A DNA stretch of 64,000 bases from Rhizobiaceae bacterium (lineage in GTDB: Bacteria > Pseudomonadota > Alphaproteobacteria > Rhizobiales > Rhizobiaceae), in NCBI GenBank assembly GCA_023953845.1, contig JAMLJC010000001.1:1302001-1366000 (forward strand). The letters run 5' to 3'. The notes below the pieces were generated by a model, which saw nothing but the letters and a program-made list of their open reading frames with translations, was not told the DNA's origin and searched no databases. Made by a program: the position numbers and the translations under genes. This document shows positions 33,304 to 40,556 of this stretch, one piece after another. The stretch's first letter is position 1. Each line of letters starts with the position of its first letter.

Positions 33304-33612
33304 CGAGGGCGTTGCCATCCGGATCCTGGATGATCTGAAGCGCGACGGCGGGTTCGCCGTCGAGAAGGCTGCGCAACGCGTAGGAGTCGGTGCCCAGCTC
33401 CACCCGCGCTACATCGCGCAGCCGTGTCGTCTGCCCGTCCGGGCCAGTGCTGACGATGGTCCCGCCGAACTGTTCTGAAGACCGCAGTCGGCCCTTCGCG
33501 TTCACCGTTACCTGGAACTCGGCCGACGAATCCGGCTGCTGCCCGATTCCGCCCGCCGCTACCTGGACGTTCTGTTCGCTCACGGCATCGATCACGTCCG
33601 ATGCGGTCAGCC
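33300..33612 (-). pseudogene. Internal fragment of an RND efflux permease gene
   Basis: The minus strand encodes GLTASDVIDAVSEQNVQVAAG... FQVTVNAKGRLRSSEQFG, then RLRDVARVELGTDSYALRS and VALQIIQDPDGNA. This is the porter-domain region of AcrB/MexF-type RND pumps (~1,040 residues when complete). Roughly 100 codons remain, joined to pdxA on one side and to an arsR piece on the other. Confidence 0.8.
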
Positions 33613-33703
33613 CAGGAGCGGCAGGCAACGACTCTCATCTGCCGCGCCCACTATCCCGCGATGCAGTCGCTGATCGGCTTCCTCGCAGACGAATGCTGCA
33701 CAG
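33608..33703 (+). pseudogene. 3' fragment of an arsR gene
   Basis: QERQATTLICRAHYPAMQSL... FLADECC on the plus strand matches the end of the intact ArsR encoded at 40207-40542 almost residue for residue, with nearly identical DNA. Only ~30 codons are present, so it is a fragment copied from or exchanged with that locus. Confidence 0.85.
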
Positions 33704-33708
33704 CTGCT

Positions 33709-33766
33709 AGCAGTCGTATGTCGATCATCGAAACGTCGTAACGTGGTCGTTTCAGCTTGAAGCCTT
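33709..33766. repeat. 58-bp dispersed direct repeat, copy 2
   Basis: The same 58 bases as at 26866-26923, with one difference (GTCGATCAT here, GTCGGTCAT there). It abuts the arsR fragment. The two copies bracket about 6.8 kb containing the Fic, cyclase-YHS, YqaA, gabD and cueR genes. Confidence 0.8.
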
Positions 33767-33833
33767 AGGGTCCAGTACGCAGGCGATTCCTGTCCCTGCA
33801 TCAGCCACGCTTTCTGCCTAGATGTCGAACGCA

Positions 33834-33868
33834 TCGGCCCGGGTCCTCTTTCATGAGGCCCGGGCCGA
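33834..33868. terminator. Hairpin downstream of the 182-residue unknown gene
   Basis: Perfect 10-bp arms TCGGCCCGGG/CCCGGGCCGA with a 15-base loop, 54 bp past the stop of the minus-strand gene at 33922. There is no T run, so it may be an mRNA-end stabilising structure. Confidence 0.4.
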
Positions 33869-33921
33869 CAGAGGGTGGCGCCGCAGCGGTGCCAACCAGG
33901 CTGTGGCGCTTTCGCCAGCCG

Positions 33922-34470
33922 CTAGGAGAGCGACCGCGGGTCCAGCGGCAGTTCGGGCATCCCGAAGGGTTCGCTCGTCTCCGCGCACCGGCGGCGCTCC
34001 CTTTCCACGATGACCTCCCAACGCTGTCCCGTTGCGGCATGGAAAGCACGGAGGCGCTCCAGCGGCTTTTCCAGGTGCGCGAACACCCGCCGCTTGATCG
34101 CTTTGGCCGAGCCACCGCTCGAGAGCGGGACCACGCGCGCCTGCCGCCGGAAGGGGTCGCCGTCGAACGCGAGTTCCGGCTTCAGTGCCGGGTCATCCGG
34201 CAGGAAGAAGACGGCCGGCGACCAATAGGTGATCGACCGGGCTCCCGGGAGCAGGGGGATCATCGTCGTCCGGTGCGCGTAGGTGCAGTAGCTGCCGGGG
34301 CGGGAGATGTCCTCGTCACCACAGGGACGGTCCGTGACCTCGGTGCGTCCCTGGGCGAAGCGGGCATGGAATTCGCGGCCGTCATCGTCCTTGGGCCTGG
34401 CATAGTCGGGCAGCGGAGCCGCATGGGTGCGGAACGCGTCCGCGATAAGCTTGTTGATCTGGTCGTGCAT
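33922..34470 (-). CDS. Hypothetical protein, 182 residues
   Basis: Unrecognised soluble protein. ATG 34470 has GGGAG 8 bases upstream and is preferred to 34539. It begins MHDQINKLIADAFRTHAAP. The middle has GSYCTYAHRTTMIPLLPGAR and SITYWSPAVFFLPDDPA, which look like core beta-strands, and the end is Arg/Glu-rich helical (FAHLEKPLERLRAFHAATGQRW). Two cysteines (CGDED, SYCTY) could bind a metal or be a coincidence. Isolated gene; codon use is similar to the rest of the island. Confidence 0.6.
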   Translation of the reverse strand: MHDQINKLIADAFRTHAAPLPDYARPKDDDGREFHARFAQGRTEVTDRPCGDEDISRPGSYCTYAHRTTMIPLLPGARSITYWSPAVFFLPDDPALKPELAFDGDPFRRQARVVPLSSGGSAKAIKRRVFAHLEKPLERLRAFHAATGQRWEVIVERERRRCAETSEPFGMPELPLDPRSLS

Positions 34471-34917
34471 CTGGATCTCCCATGGTTGAATTCCGTGGGT
34501 CCGCCATCGGAGCCGCACGGCAGAGGGGCCAGTGGCCAAACGAGGTCGTTTCGATGCTGGGAGAGGTCTCGTCCGGGGGCACGTTGCTCACCCGGGGCAT
34601 CGCGCTTCTAGCCGCGACAGCCGATGAGATCCAGATCCCTGGTCAGACAATCACTCGGCACGGTGAACCGTTCATGAACCAGGATGGCGATGGGGACGTG
34701 GGTCTCTGCACCCAGGACAGAGCGGAACGCAAGGCGGGAGTACACGCGGGGAACCAGACCATGAACGCCGGGTTCGCCGATGGCAGCATCAGCCGAGCGC
34801 ATGTTGCGCCTGCCTTGCACGGAAGCAACGGGTGGTGAACAGAAGCGTTGAGTCGGCAAGCCGTGTCCCGCTTGTGTCGCCAGGGCCGCCGAACCCGAAA
34901 CCGGATTATCAGAACTG
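34471..34917. other. 447-bp gap with no recognised gene
   Basis: Short ORFs on both strands have no ribosome sites or protein-like composition. A plus-strand frame of 118 codons starting at 34482 overlaps the upstream region of the 182-residue gene and is not convincing. No repeats seen. Confidence 0.5.
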
Positions 34918-34950
34918 AAAAAGGCAGCTCCCTCTCGAGGCTGCCTTTTT
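34918..34950 (-). terminator. Rho-independent terminator of the AbiE-like operon
   Basis: An 11-bp perfect stem (34918-34928 AAAAAGGCAGC with 34940-34950 GCTGCCTTTTT) that ends in a T run on either strand. It lies 89 bp after the toxin remnant's stop. Confidence 0.85.
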
Positions 34951-35039
34951 GATTCACCCTTAGGTGATAACTTTGCAGACCCTCTCGGGCCAGTGCGATC
35001 GTAACCGCAGTTCTAATATATTCCGTCACACTTCCGTAG

Positions 35040-35339
35040 TCAAAGACTTCGACCGTTCGCCCGGTGCGGTGAGTTCCTCGAGAAGCTGCCATGCCCGCTC
35101 CTCGATTTGGGCCTCATGTCTTCGGAGAAGCGGTCGATCAGCCTGTAAACCTTTGAAAGCGACGTTCCGCCTTTGAAGGATAGACTGTCGCCATGCTCAC
35201 TCCCATACAGGACGCCGAGTGCCCAGACGACCATGATATCCTTTTCCAGAATCGAGGCGGGCCGCCCGATCTGCTCCGCCGCATAACCGAGCGCATCCCG
35301 ACGATCCTTGAGGGAGTGCTTGAAAAAGCGCTCAGGCAA
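35040..35339 (-). pseudogene. Truncated AbiEii-type nucleotidyltransferase toxin gene
   Basis: 99 codons; intact AbiEii/AbiGii toxins are about 230-320 residues. The beginning is good: RDALGYAAEQIGRPASILEKD, then the nucleotidyltransferase motif SFKGGTSLSKVYRLIDRFSED. The sequence breaks at RFSED, immediately before the expected (I)DL acidic motif, and continues in unrelated Ser/Arg-rich codons. The catalytic acidic residues and all downstream helices are missing, so the toxin should be dead. It overlaps the antitoxin gene by 8 bp. Confidence 0.85.
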
Positions 35340-35925
35340 CGCGTTCCGCCTCTTCCACAGCCTTGACCACCCATTCTGGAAGTCTCGATCTTGCCCGCTT
35401 GATCTTGGCCCATTCCGCTGGCCCTAGCACGCGGCGGATCTTCACGGCGCTTTCCTTGCCTCTTTCCTTGCCCATGTAGGCCATGGCCCGGATAGCTTCC
35501 CCTGCAGGCTGGTTCGGCAGGATGGTCTGCCACTCGGGCGCGTGCCGCACCTCGACTGGATTTGTGCCGAGCTCGAGGCGTCCGGGTTGACCGGGTGTCA
35601 GATATACCTGCCGGATCGGCTGCTGCGTGGTCAGCCCAAGACGGTTCGCCGCCACGGCGCCGTGCGGTACGATCCGCTTCCTTTTGGCCTTCGAATAAGC
35701 ACGGACCACCTTCTCCGGCGAAGGCGGATATGACCCGAACTTCCCGCGCACGGGCACAACGTACATGCCTCGGGAAATCCGGATGATCTCGCCGGCCCTG
35801 GCAAGGCGGGAAAGGGTCTGGTCGATCGCGCCACGGGAAGCAATTCGTTCAAGCGAACGAGCGCTTACGATCGAACCCTCCTTCTTGCTCTTGAGCGCGT
35901 GGCGCACTTTCTCCATGATCGTCAT
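35332..35925 (-). CDS. AbiEi-like antitoxin (DUF6088 family) of a type IV TA system
   Basis: A 197-residue protein. The winged HTH (SARSLERIASRGAIDQTLSRLARAGEIIRISRGMYVVP) is followed by a C-terminal domain with KRIVPHGAVAANRLGLTTQQ and RQVYLTPGQPGRLELG. This is the usual order in DUF6088/AbiEi proteins, which repress their own promoter and counteract an AbiEii nucleotidyltransferase. Here the partner is truncated, so the antitoxin survives alone. A perfect palindrome 11 bp upstream of the start codon is its likely operator. Confidence 0.9.
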   Translation of the reverse strand: MTIMEKVRHALKSKKEGSIVSARSLERIASRGAIDQTLSRLARAGEIIRISRGMYVVPVRGKFGSYPPSPEKVVRAYSKAKRKRIVPHGAVAANRLGLTTQQPIRQVYLTPGQPGRLELGTNPVEVRHAPEWQTILPNQPAGEAIRAMAYMGKERGKESAVKIRRVLGPAEWAKIKRARSRLPEWVVKAVEEAERVA

Positions 35926-35935
35926 GGCTCTCTCC

Positions 35936-35965
35936 TGTCAGAAAGACTTGTCGACGTTTCTGACA
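35936..35965. promoter_or_regulatory. Palindromic operator of the AbiEi-like gene
   Basis: TGTCAGAAA-N12-TTTCTGACA, perfect 9-bp arms, lying 11 bp ahead of the antitoxin ATG (35925) where it would cover the promoter. Autoregulation by AbiEi proteins is established for the family; binding here is inferred. Confidence 0.65.
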
Positions 35966-36327
35966 AAGATCAAGGGTTACGCCTGAAATTCCAGAGGCTT
36001 GTTAGTCAACCGCAAACGCGACCTTCACCTTTGGGTTCCGACATGGCAGCCGCTGGTCAAGGGTCCGGTGGTGCGTGCGCAGAAGAACTCCTGCTGTCCT
36101 GGTCGGCCAGCAGGACTTCACGTTGCCATCGGGCTGCACGTCCTGAACGGTTTCTCACGCCAGGCAGGACCACCCCACGGCAGCCGTTCGGTTGGCGAGT
36201 GGCGGGCCTTCGGCCGTCGTAGCGATTCATCACTGCTATGCGATTGTCCTTGTAAGACTATCCGCCAGCCTCGGGAACGATGTCCCTTCGAAGGCTGAAC
36301 ATTGGTATCCTTCGAAAGGAGATTGAC
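35966..36327. other. 362-bp gap with no recognised gene
   Basis: No ORF with a protein-like product. It contains the short palindrome CCTTCGAAGG, with a close copy CCTTCGAAAGG immediately before the PCu(A)C pseudogene start, possibly leftover regulatory DNA of that gene. Confidence 0.5.
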
Positions 36328-36800
36328 ATGCTTCGCAGAACCGCGGCGGTCCTTGCCGCTTTCCTCGCTCTCGTAGGCCCGGCGGCCTCTCATGACTTCA
36401 CGGCCGGAACGATCGAGATCCGCCACCCCTGATCCCGTCCGATGCCGCCGTCGGCCCCTGTCGCCAGCGGCTACATGACCCTGACGAACTCGGGCGCGGA
36501 GGCCGACCGCCGGGTCGGAATCTCGTCCCCTCTTTCCGAGCCGGCCGAGATCCACCGCTCCGCGATCGAGAACGGCGTGGCCAGCATGCGGCCTGTCGAC
36601 GGCCTTCCCCTGGAACCCGGAACGACCGTGGATTTCGCCGCCGAGAAGCTGCACGTCATGTTCATCGGCCCGAGCGGCAGATGAAGGATGGCGACAGACT
36701 CCCGGCCACGCTCGTGTTCGAGAAGGCGAGCCGTCGAGATCGAGTTCGTCGTCCAGCGTCGGCAGGGGAGGCCGCCCCAGCTATCGCCCGGCCGTAGCCC
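36328..36800 (+). pseudogene. Broken periplasmic copper chaperone PCu(A)C gene
   Basis: It starts with a good AAAGGAG site and signal peptide (MLRRTAAVLAAFLALVG.. PAASHDF), then GTIEIRHP followed by TGA at codon 35 (36430-36432), where the family has a tryptophan (one-base TGG to TGA change). The frame then continues with SGYMTLTNSGAEADR, SEPAEIHRSAIENG and LHVMFIG, until a frameshift near 36680 leads to KDGDRLPATLVFEKA and another to VEIEFVVQ. The copper-binding His/Met positions are still recognisable. Two or more lesions make it non-functional. Confidence 0.85.
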
Positions 36801-36854
36801 GTCACAAAGCTGACACATCCTGTATAATATCCTTAGATCGAGAAAGGCAGATGA

Positions 36855-37187
36855 ATGGATAAAGAAGCAGCTCTTGCAGCCTTGGCGGCTCTCGGCCAGG
36901 GAACTCGTCTCGACATCTTCCGGCTCCTCGTGAAGGCAGGCCCTGAAGGACTCCCCGCAGGCGAGATCGCGGAGCGTCTCGGAACCGTCCAGAACACGAC
37001 CTCTTCGCACCTGAAGATCCTTTCGCAGGCCGGACTGATCCGCGCCGAGCGCGACGGGCGGAGCATCCGCTATGCCGCGGACATGACAGGGTTCCGCGAT
37101 CTGCTGGCCTTCCTGATGGAGGATTGCTGCACCGGCGCGCCGGAACTCTGCCGTCCGGTGATCGACGCCATTACCTGCCGCTGCTGA
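36855..37187 (+). CDS. arsR: ArsR-family metalloregulator (first copy)
   Basis: A 110-residue winged-helix repressor. ALGQGTRLDIFRLLVKAG and the recognition region TVQNTTSSHLKILSQAGLIRAERDGRS are complete. The C-terminus carries cysteine pairs (MEDCCTG, ELCRP, ITCRC) suitable for As(III) binding, in the C-terminal type of site. It heads the acr3-arsC-chrA unit. A TATAAT -10 box at 36821-36826 lies 28 bp before the start codon. On arsenite binding it would release the promoter. Confidence 0.92.
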   Translation: MDKEAALAALAALGQGTRLDIFRLLVKAGPEGLPAGEIAERLGTVQNTTSSHLKILSQAGLIRAERDGRSIRYAADMTGFRDLLAFLMEDCCTGAPELCRPVIDAITCRC

Positions 37188-37214
37188 GCAGCAACGCCGC
37201 CTGAAGGATTCATC

Positions 37215-38303
37215 ATGACAGACACGACACTTGCCGAGCCTCGCGAGGCGCCAGCCGCCATCGGCTTCTTCGAGAAATACCTGACCCTGTGGGTCGCCCT
37301 ATGCATCGTGGCAGGCATCGCGCTGGGCTATCTGGCGCCGAGCTTCGTCGGAACGGTCGCACAGGCCGAGGTGGCCCGCGTAAACCTGCCGGTCGCCGTC
37401 CTGATCTGGCTGATGATCGTGCCCATGCTGCTGAAGGTCGACTTCGGCTCGCTGGCCAAGGTGGCGACCTATTGGCGCGGCATCGGCGTCACGCTGTTCA
37501 TCAACTGGGCGATCAAGCCGTTCTCCATGGCACTGCTCGGCTGGCTCTTCATCGGCTGGCTGTTCCGGCCCTACCTGCCAGCCGACCAGATCGATTCCTA
37601 CATCGCGGGGCTGATCATTCTGGCGGCCGCGCCCTGCACGGCGATGGTGTTCGTCTGGTCGAACCTGACCCGAGGCGAGCCGAACTTCACCCTCTCGCAG
37701 GTCGCCTTGAACGACGCGATCATGATCGTCGCCTTCGCGCCGATCGTCGGCCTGCTCCTCGGGCTGTCGGCAATCACGGTCCCATGGGACACGCTGCTCC
37801 TGTCGGTCGTCCTCTACATCGTCCTGCCCGTGATCGTCGCGCAGGTCCTGCGTCGGCAGCTCCTTTCGAGAGGCGGACAGGCCTCGCTCGACCGCCTGCT
37901 TTCGCGGATGCAGCCGCTTTCATTGATCGCGCTCCTCGCGACCCTGGTCCTGCTCTTCGCCTTCCAGGGCGAGCAGATCGTCTCGCAGCCGATGGTGATC
38001 GCCTTGCTCGCCGTGCCGATCCTGATCCAGGTCTACTTCAACTCGGGGCTCGCTTACCTCCTCAACCGGATCTCGGGCGAGCGCCACTGCGTCGCCGGAC
38101 CTTCGGCGCTGATCGGGGCTTCCAACTTCTTCGAGCTGGCGGTCGCCGCCGCCATCGCGCTGTTCGGCCTGCAGTCCGGAGCGGCCCTCGCGACGGTCGT
38201 AGGCGTGCTGGTCGAGGTCCCGGTCATGCTGTCGGTCGTCTGGATAGTGAACCGTTCAAAGGACTGGTACGAGCGCGGCCCTGCGGTGAAGCGGGCATCC
38301 TGA
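37215..38303 (+). CDS. acr3: ACR3-family arsenite efflux permease
   Basis: A 362-residue inner-membrane carrier with about ten transmembrane helices. The ACR3 signature is clear: AAAPCTAMVFVWSNLTRGEP, containing the essential cysteine, followed by FTLSQVALNDAIMIVAFAPIVGLLLG. It exports As(OH)3 produced by the reductase encoded next. It starts 27 bp after arsR. Length and helix pattern fit the Acr3(1)/(2) family rather than ArsB. Confidence 0.95.
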   Translation: MTDTTLAEPREAPAAIGFFEKYLTLWVALCIVAGIALGYLAPSFVGTVAQAEVARVNLPVAVLIWLMIVPMLLKVDFGSLAKVATYWRGIGVTLFINWAIKPFSMALLGWLFIGWLFRPYLPADQIDSYIAGLIILAAAPCTAMVFVWSNLTRGEPNFTLSQVALNDAIMIVAFAPIVGLLLGLSAITVPWDTLLLSVVLYIVLPVIVAQVLRRQLLSRGGQASLDRLLSRMQPLSLIALLATLVLLFAFQGEQIVSQPMVIALLAVPILIQVYFNSGLAYLLNRISGERHCVAGPSALIGASNFFELAVAAAIALFGLQSGAALATVVGVLVEVPVMLSVVWIVNRSKDWYERGPAVKRAS

Positions 38304-38314
38304 CGGAGGCGATC

Positions 38315-38737
38315 ATGACGATCACTATCTACCACAATCCCGCCTGCGGCACGTCCCGCAACACGCTTGCCATGATCCGCCAATCCGGCGAGGAGCCCGA
38401 GGTGATCGAATACCTGAAGGCACCTCCCTCGCGGGAGAAGCTTGTCGAGCTGATCGCTGCGATGGGGATTTCACCGCGCGGTCTCCTGCGCGAGAAGGGA
38501 ACGCCGTATGCGGAGCTCGGGCTCGGCGATCCCAAGTGGAGTGACGACGAGCTGATCGACTTCATGATGGAGCATCCGATCCTGATCAACCGACCGATCG
38601 TGGTGACACCTCTTGGCGCGAAGCTATGCCGCCCCTCCGAGGCCGTGCTCGACATCCTGCCGAACCCGGACATCGGCCCCTTCACCAAGGACGACGGCGA
38701 AGTCGTGATCGACAGCGACGGCAGGCGCGTGCGCTGA
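38315..38737 (+). CDS. arsC: Glutaredoxin-dependent arsenate reductase
   Basis: A 140-residue enzyme reducing arsenate to arsenite with glutathione and glutaredoxin. The catalytic Cys11 is in IYHNPACGTSRNTL and the arsenate-binding arginines are in PILINRPIVVTPLGAKLCRPSE. Start ATG 38315 lies 11 bp after acr3, so the two are co-transcribed. The extended C-terminus (DIGPFTKDDGEVVIDSDG) is normal for the plasmid R773-type family. Confidence 0.95.
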   Translation: MTITIYHNPACGTSRNTLAMIRQSGEEPEVIEYLKAPPSREKLVELIAAMGISPRGLLREKGTPYAELGLGDPKWSDDELIDFMMEHPILINRPIVVTPLGAKLCRPSEAVLDILPNPDIGPFTKDDGEVVIDSDGRRVR

Positions 38738-38870
38738 CATCGCGTCGCTGACTGCCCGGCACCTGTACGGATGCGTTGATCCAGATAGCGCCGTGTGGGA
38801 GACGGTGGCGTTCCGGAACTGATCGGAAGGAGCTTGCCACCGAGATTGTGGCGAGGGCGGAGAGCGGAAT

Positions 38871-40073
38871 ATGGAAGCTAGCAAGAAGGTGGTCGGAAGC
38901 GCCGGGGAGGTGTTTCGGGTCTTCCTTGGGTTGGGCCTGACATCCTTCGGCGGTCCCGTCGCACATCTCGGCTACTTCCGGGAAGCCTTCGTAGTCCGCC
39001 GGAAATGGATGAGCGAGCAGGCCTATGCAGACCTCGTTGCCCTCTGCCAGTTCCTGCCCGGCCCCGCGTCAAGCCAGATCGGCATGGCGATCGGTCTGCG
39101 GCGTGCGGGCTACCTCGGTATGCTCGCGGCCTGGGCCGCGTTCACGCTGCCCTCCGCGATCCTGCTGGTCGCCTTTGCCTTCGGGGCGGCGGCTGTCGGC
39201 GCAGAGAGCGGCGCGGGCTGGGTACAGGGGCTCAAGGCGGCCGCGGTGGCCGTGGTCGCGCATGCGGTGCTCGGCATGGCGAAAAGCCTCGCTCGGGACA
39301 GGGAGCGCGGCACGATCGCCGTGCTCGGCATGATCATCGCAATGCTGATCCCGACTGCCATCGGACAGGTCGCGGCAATCCTTGCGGGCGGACTGGCCGG
39401 GTTTGCATGGCTGCGGGCACCCGATGTCGACAATGGTGTGCACGAGGTTCTGGGCGTGACGGTCGGCAAACGGGCGGGCGCGGCCTTCCTGCTGGTCTTC
39501 CTTGTCCTCCTGATCGTTCTGCCCGCGCTCGCAGCCGCCACAGGCGACGGGGCGTTGCGAATGGCCGACAGTTTCTACCGGGCGGGGTCCCTCGTGTTCG
39601 GCGGAGGGCATGTCGTCCTGCCGCTGCTCCAGGCCGAAACGGTGGAAACCGGGCTTGTCAGCCGTGAACTATTCCTCGCCGGCTACGGTGCCGCCCAGGC
39701 TGTGCCGGGCCCGCTCTTCACCTTCGCCGCCTATCTCGGAGCCGTTCACGATACCTGGCCCGACGGGATCGTGGGGGCATCGATCGCGCTCACTGCGATC
39801 TTCGCGCCATCGGCGTTGCTGGTGCTCGGTGGATTGCCCTTCTGGGACGGACTCAGGACATCGCCGACTGCGCGCCGCGCGCTGATGGGGGTAAACGCGG
39901 CGGTCGTCGGCCTTCTGGCAGCCGCCCTCTACGATCCTGTCTTCAGCGAAGGTGTCACATCTTCCGTTGCCATGGCAATCGCGGCGGTCTCCTTCGTTGC
40001 CTTGGCCGTGTGGGCCGTTCCGGCCTGGGCCGTGGTAGTTGCCGCCGGGGGACTTGGCTGGGTGCTGCTTTAG
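38871..40073 (+). CDS. chrA: Chromate transporter ChrA (CHR family)
   Basis: A 400-residue inner-membrane protein made of two homologous CHR halves. The first has GLGLTSFGGPVAHLGYFREAF and FLPGPASSQIGMAIG; the second has SFYRAGSLVFGGGHVVLPLL and YGAAQAVPGPLFTFAAYLG. It exports chromate, using sulfate mimicry at the binding site. It lies 133 bp after arsC, so it may have its own promoter or follow the arsenic operon. Linkage with arsenic genes is common in metal islands. Confidence 0.95.
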   Translation: MEASKKVVGSAGEVFRVFLGLGLTSFGGPVAHLGYFREAFVVRRKWMSEQAYADLVALCQFLPGPASSQIGMAIGLRRAGYLGMLAAWAAFTLPSAILLVAFAFGAAAVGAESGAGWVQGLKAAAVAVVAHAVLGMAKSLARDRERGTIAVLGMIIAMLIPTAIGQVAAILAGGLAGFAWLRAPDVDNGVHEVLGVTVGKRAGAAFLLVFLVLLIVLPALAAATGDGALRMADSFYRAGSLVFGGGHVVLPLLQAETVETGLVSRELFLAGYGAAQAVPGPLFTFAAYLGAVHDTWPDGIVGASIALTAIFAPSALLVLGGLPFWDGLRTSPTARRALMGVNAAVVGLLAAALYDPVFSEGVTSSVAMAIAAVSFVALAVWAVPAWAVVVAAGGLGWVLL

Positions 40074-40147
40074 AGGGTCGAGTGGGAATCCGGCGACAGC
40101 CTGCAGGCAATCCTCCGGCAGGCGGATGAGGCTCATCACGCCTCATT

Positions 40148-40167
40148 ATTTCGACGATCATCGAAAT
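40148..40167. promoter_or_regulatory. ArsR operator 1
   Basis: ATTTCGA-CGATCA-TCGAAAT, perfect 7-bp arms, 40 bp ahead of the second arsR start codon. Its half-sites are identical to operator 2, with which it shares a centre-to-centre distance of 53 bp (about five turns). Confidence 0.7.
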
Positions 40168-40198
40168 TCATTTGACGATCGCATTTGCCTCAGCCACA

Positions 40199-40222
40199 CT
40201 ATTTCGATGAAACTCGAAATAG
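40199..40222. promoter_or_regulatory. ArsR operator 2, overlapping the arsR start codon
   Basis: CTATTTCGA-TGAAAC-TCGAAATAG, perfect 9-bp arms. The ATG (40207) lies within the dyad, so repressor binding would block transcript elongation or initiation at the gene itself. Confidence 0.7.
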
Positions 40223-40542
40223 CAGCATCCCAGCTCGAGGCGCTCGGCAACCCGACGCGCCTGCAGCTCTACCGGATACTCGTCCGCGCTGGAGGCGAAG
40301 GGCTGCCCGTGGGCAGCGTCCAGGAGAAGCTCGGCATCGCCGCCTCCACTCTTTCGCACCACCTCAGGAAACTCGTCGACGTTGGCCTCGTCACCCAGGA
40401 ACGACAGGCGACGACGCTCATCTGCCGCGCGCAGTATCCGGCCATGCAGTCGCTGATCGGCTTCCTCGCAGACGAGTGCTGCGCTGATGGCTCCTGCCCG
40501 CCCGAACCCCGCCGCAGCAGCGCCTGCGAACCCGCCCGCTAG
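40207..40542 (+). CDS. arsR: ArsR-family regulator (second copy)
   Basis: A 111-residue winged-helix repressor only distantly related to the first arsR. It has LEALGNPTRLQLYRILVRAG, the recognition segment IAASTLSHHLRKLVDVGLV, and C-terminal cysteines (LICRAQ, DECCADGSCPP, SSACEP) as candidate arsenite ligands. It controls the following flavoprotein and MFS genes, starting 14 bp upstream of the former. Two palindromic operators flank and overlap its start. A broken piece of a near-identical copy is found at 33608-33703. Confidence 0.92.
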   Translation: MKLEIAASQLEALGNPTRLQLYRILVRAGGEGLPVGSVQEKLGIAASTLSHHLRKLVDVGLVTQERQATTLICRAQYPAMQSLIGFLADECCADGSCPPEPRRSSACEPAR

Positions 40543-40556
40543 ACAAGGAGAGCCAA

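Noticed and set aside
34482..34838. 118-codon plus-strand frame between the unknown protein and the AbiE-like terminator
   Set aside because: Starts inside the upstream region of another gene, has no ribosome site and no protein-like pattern.
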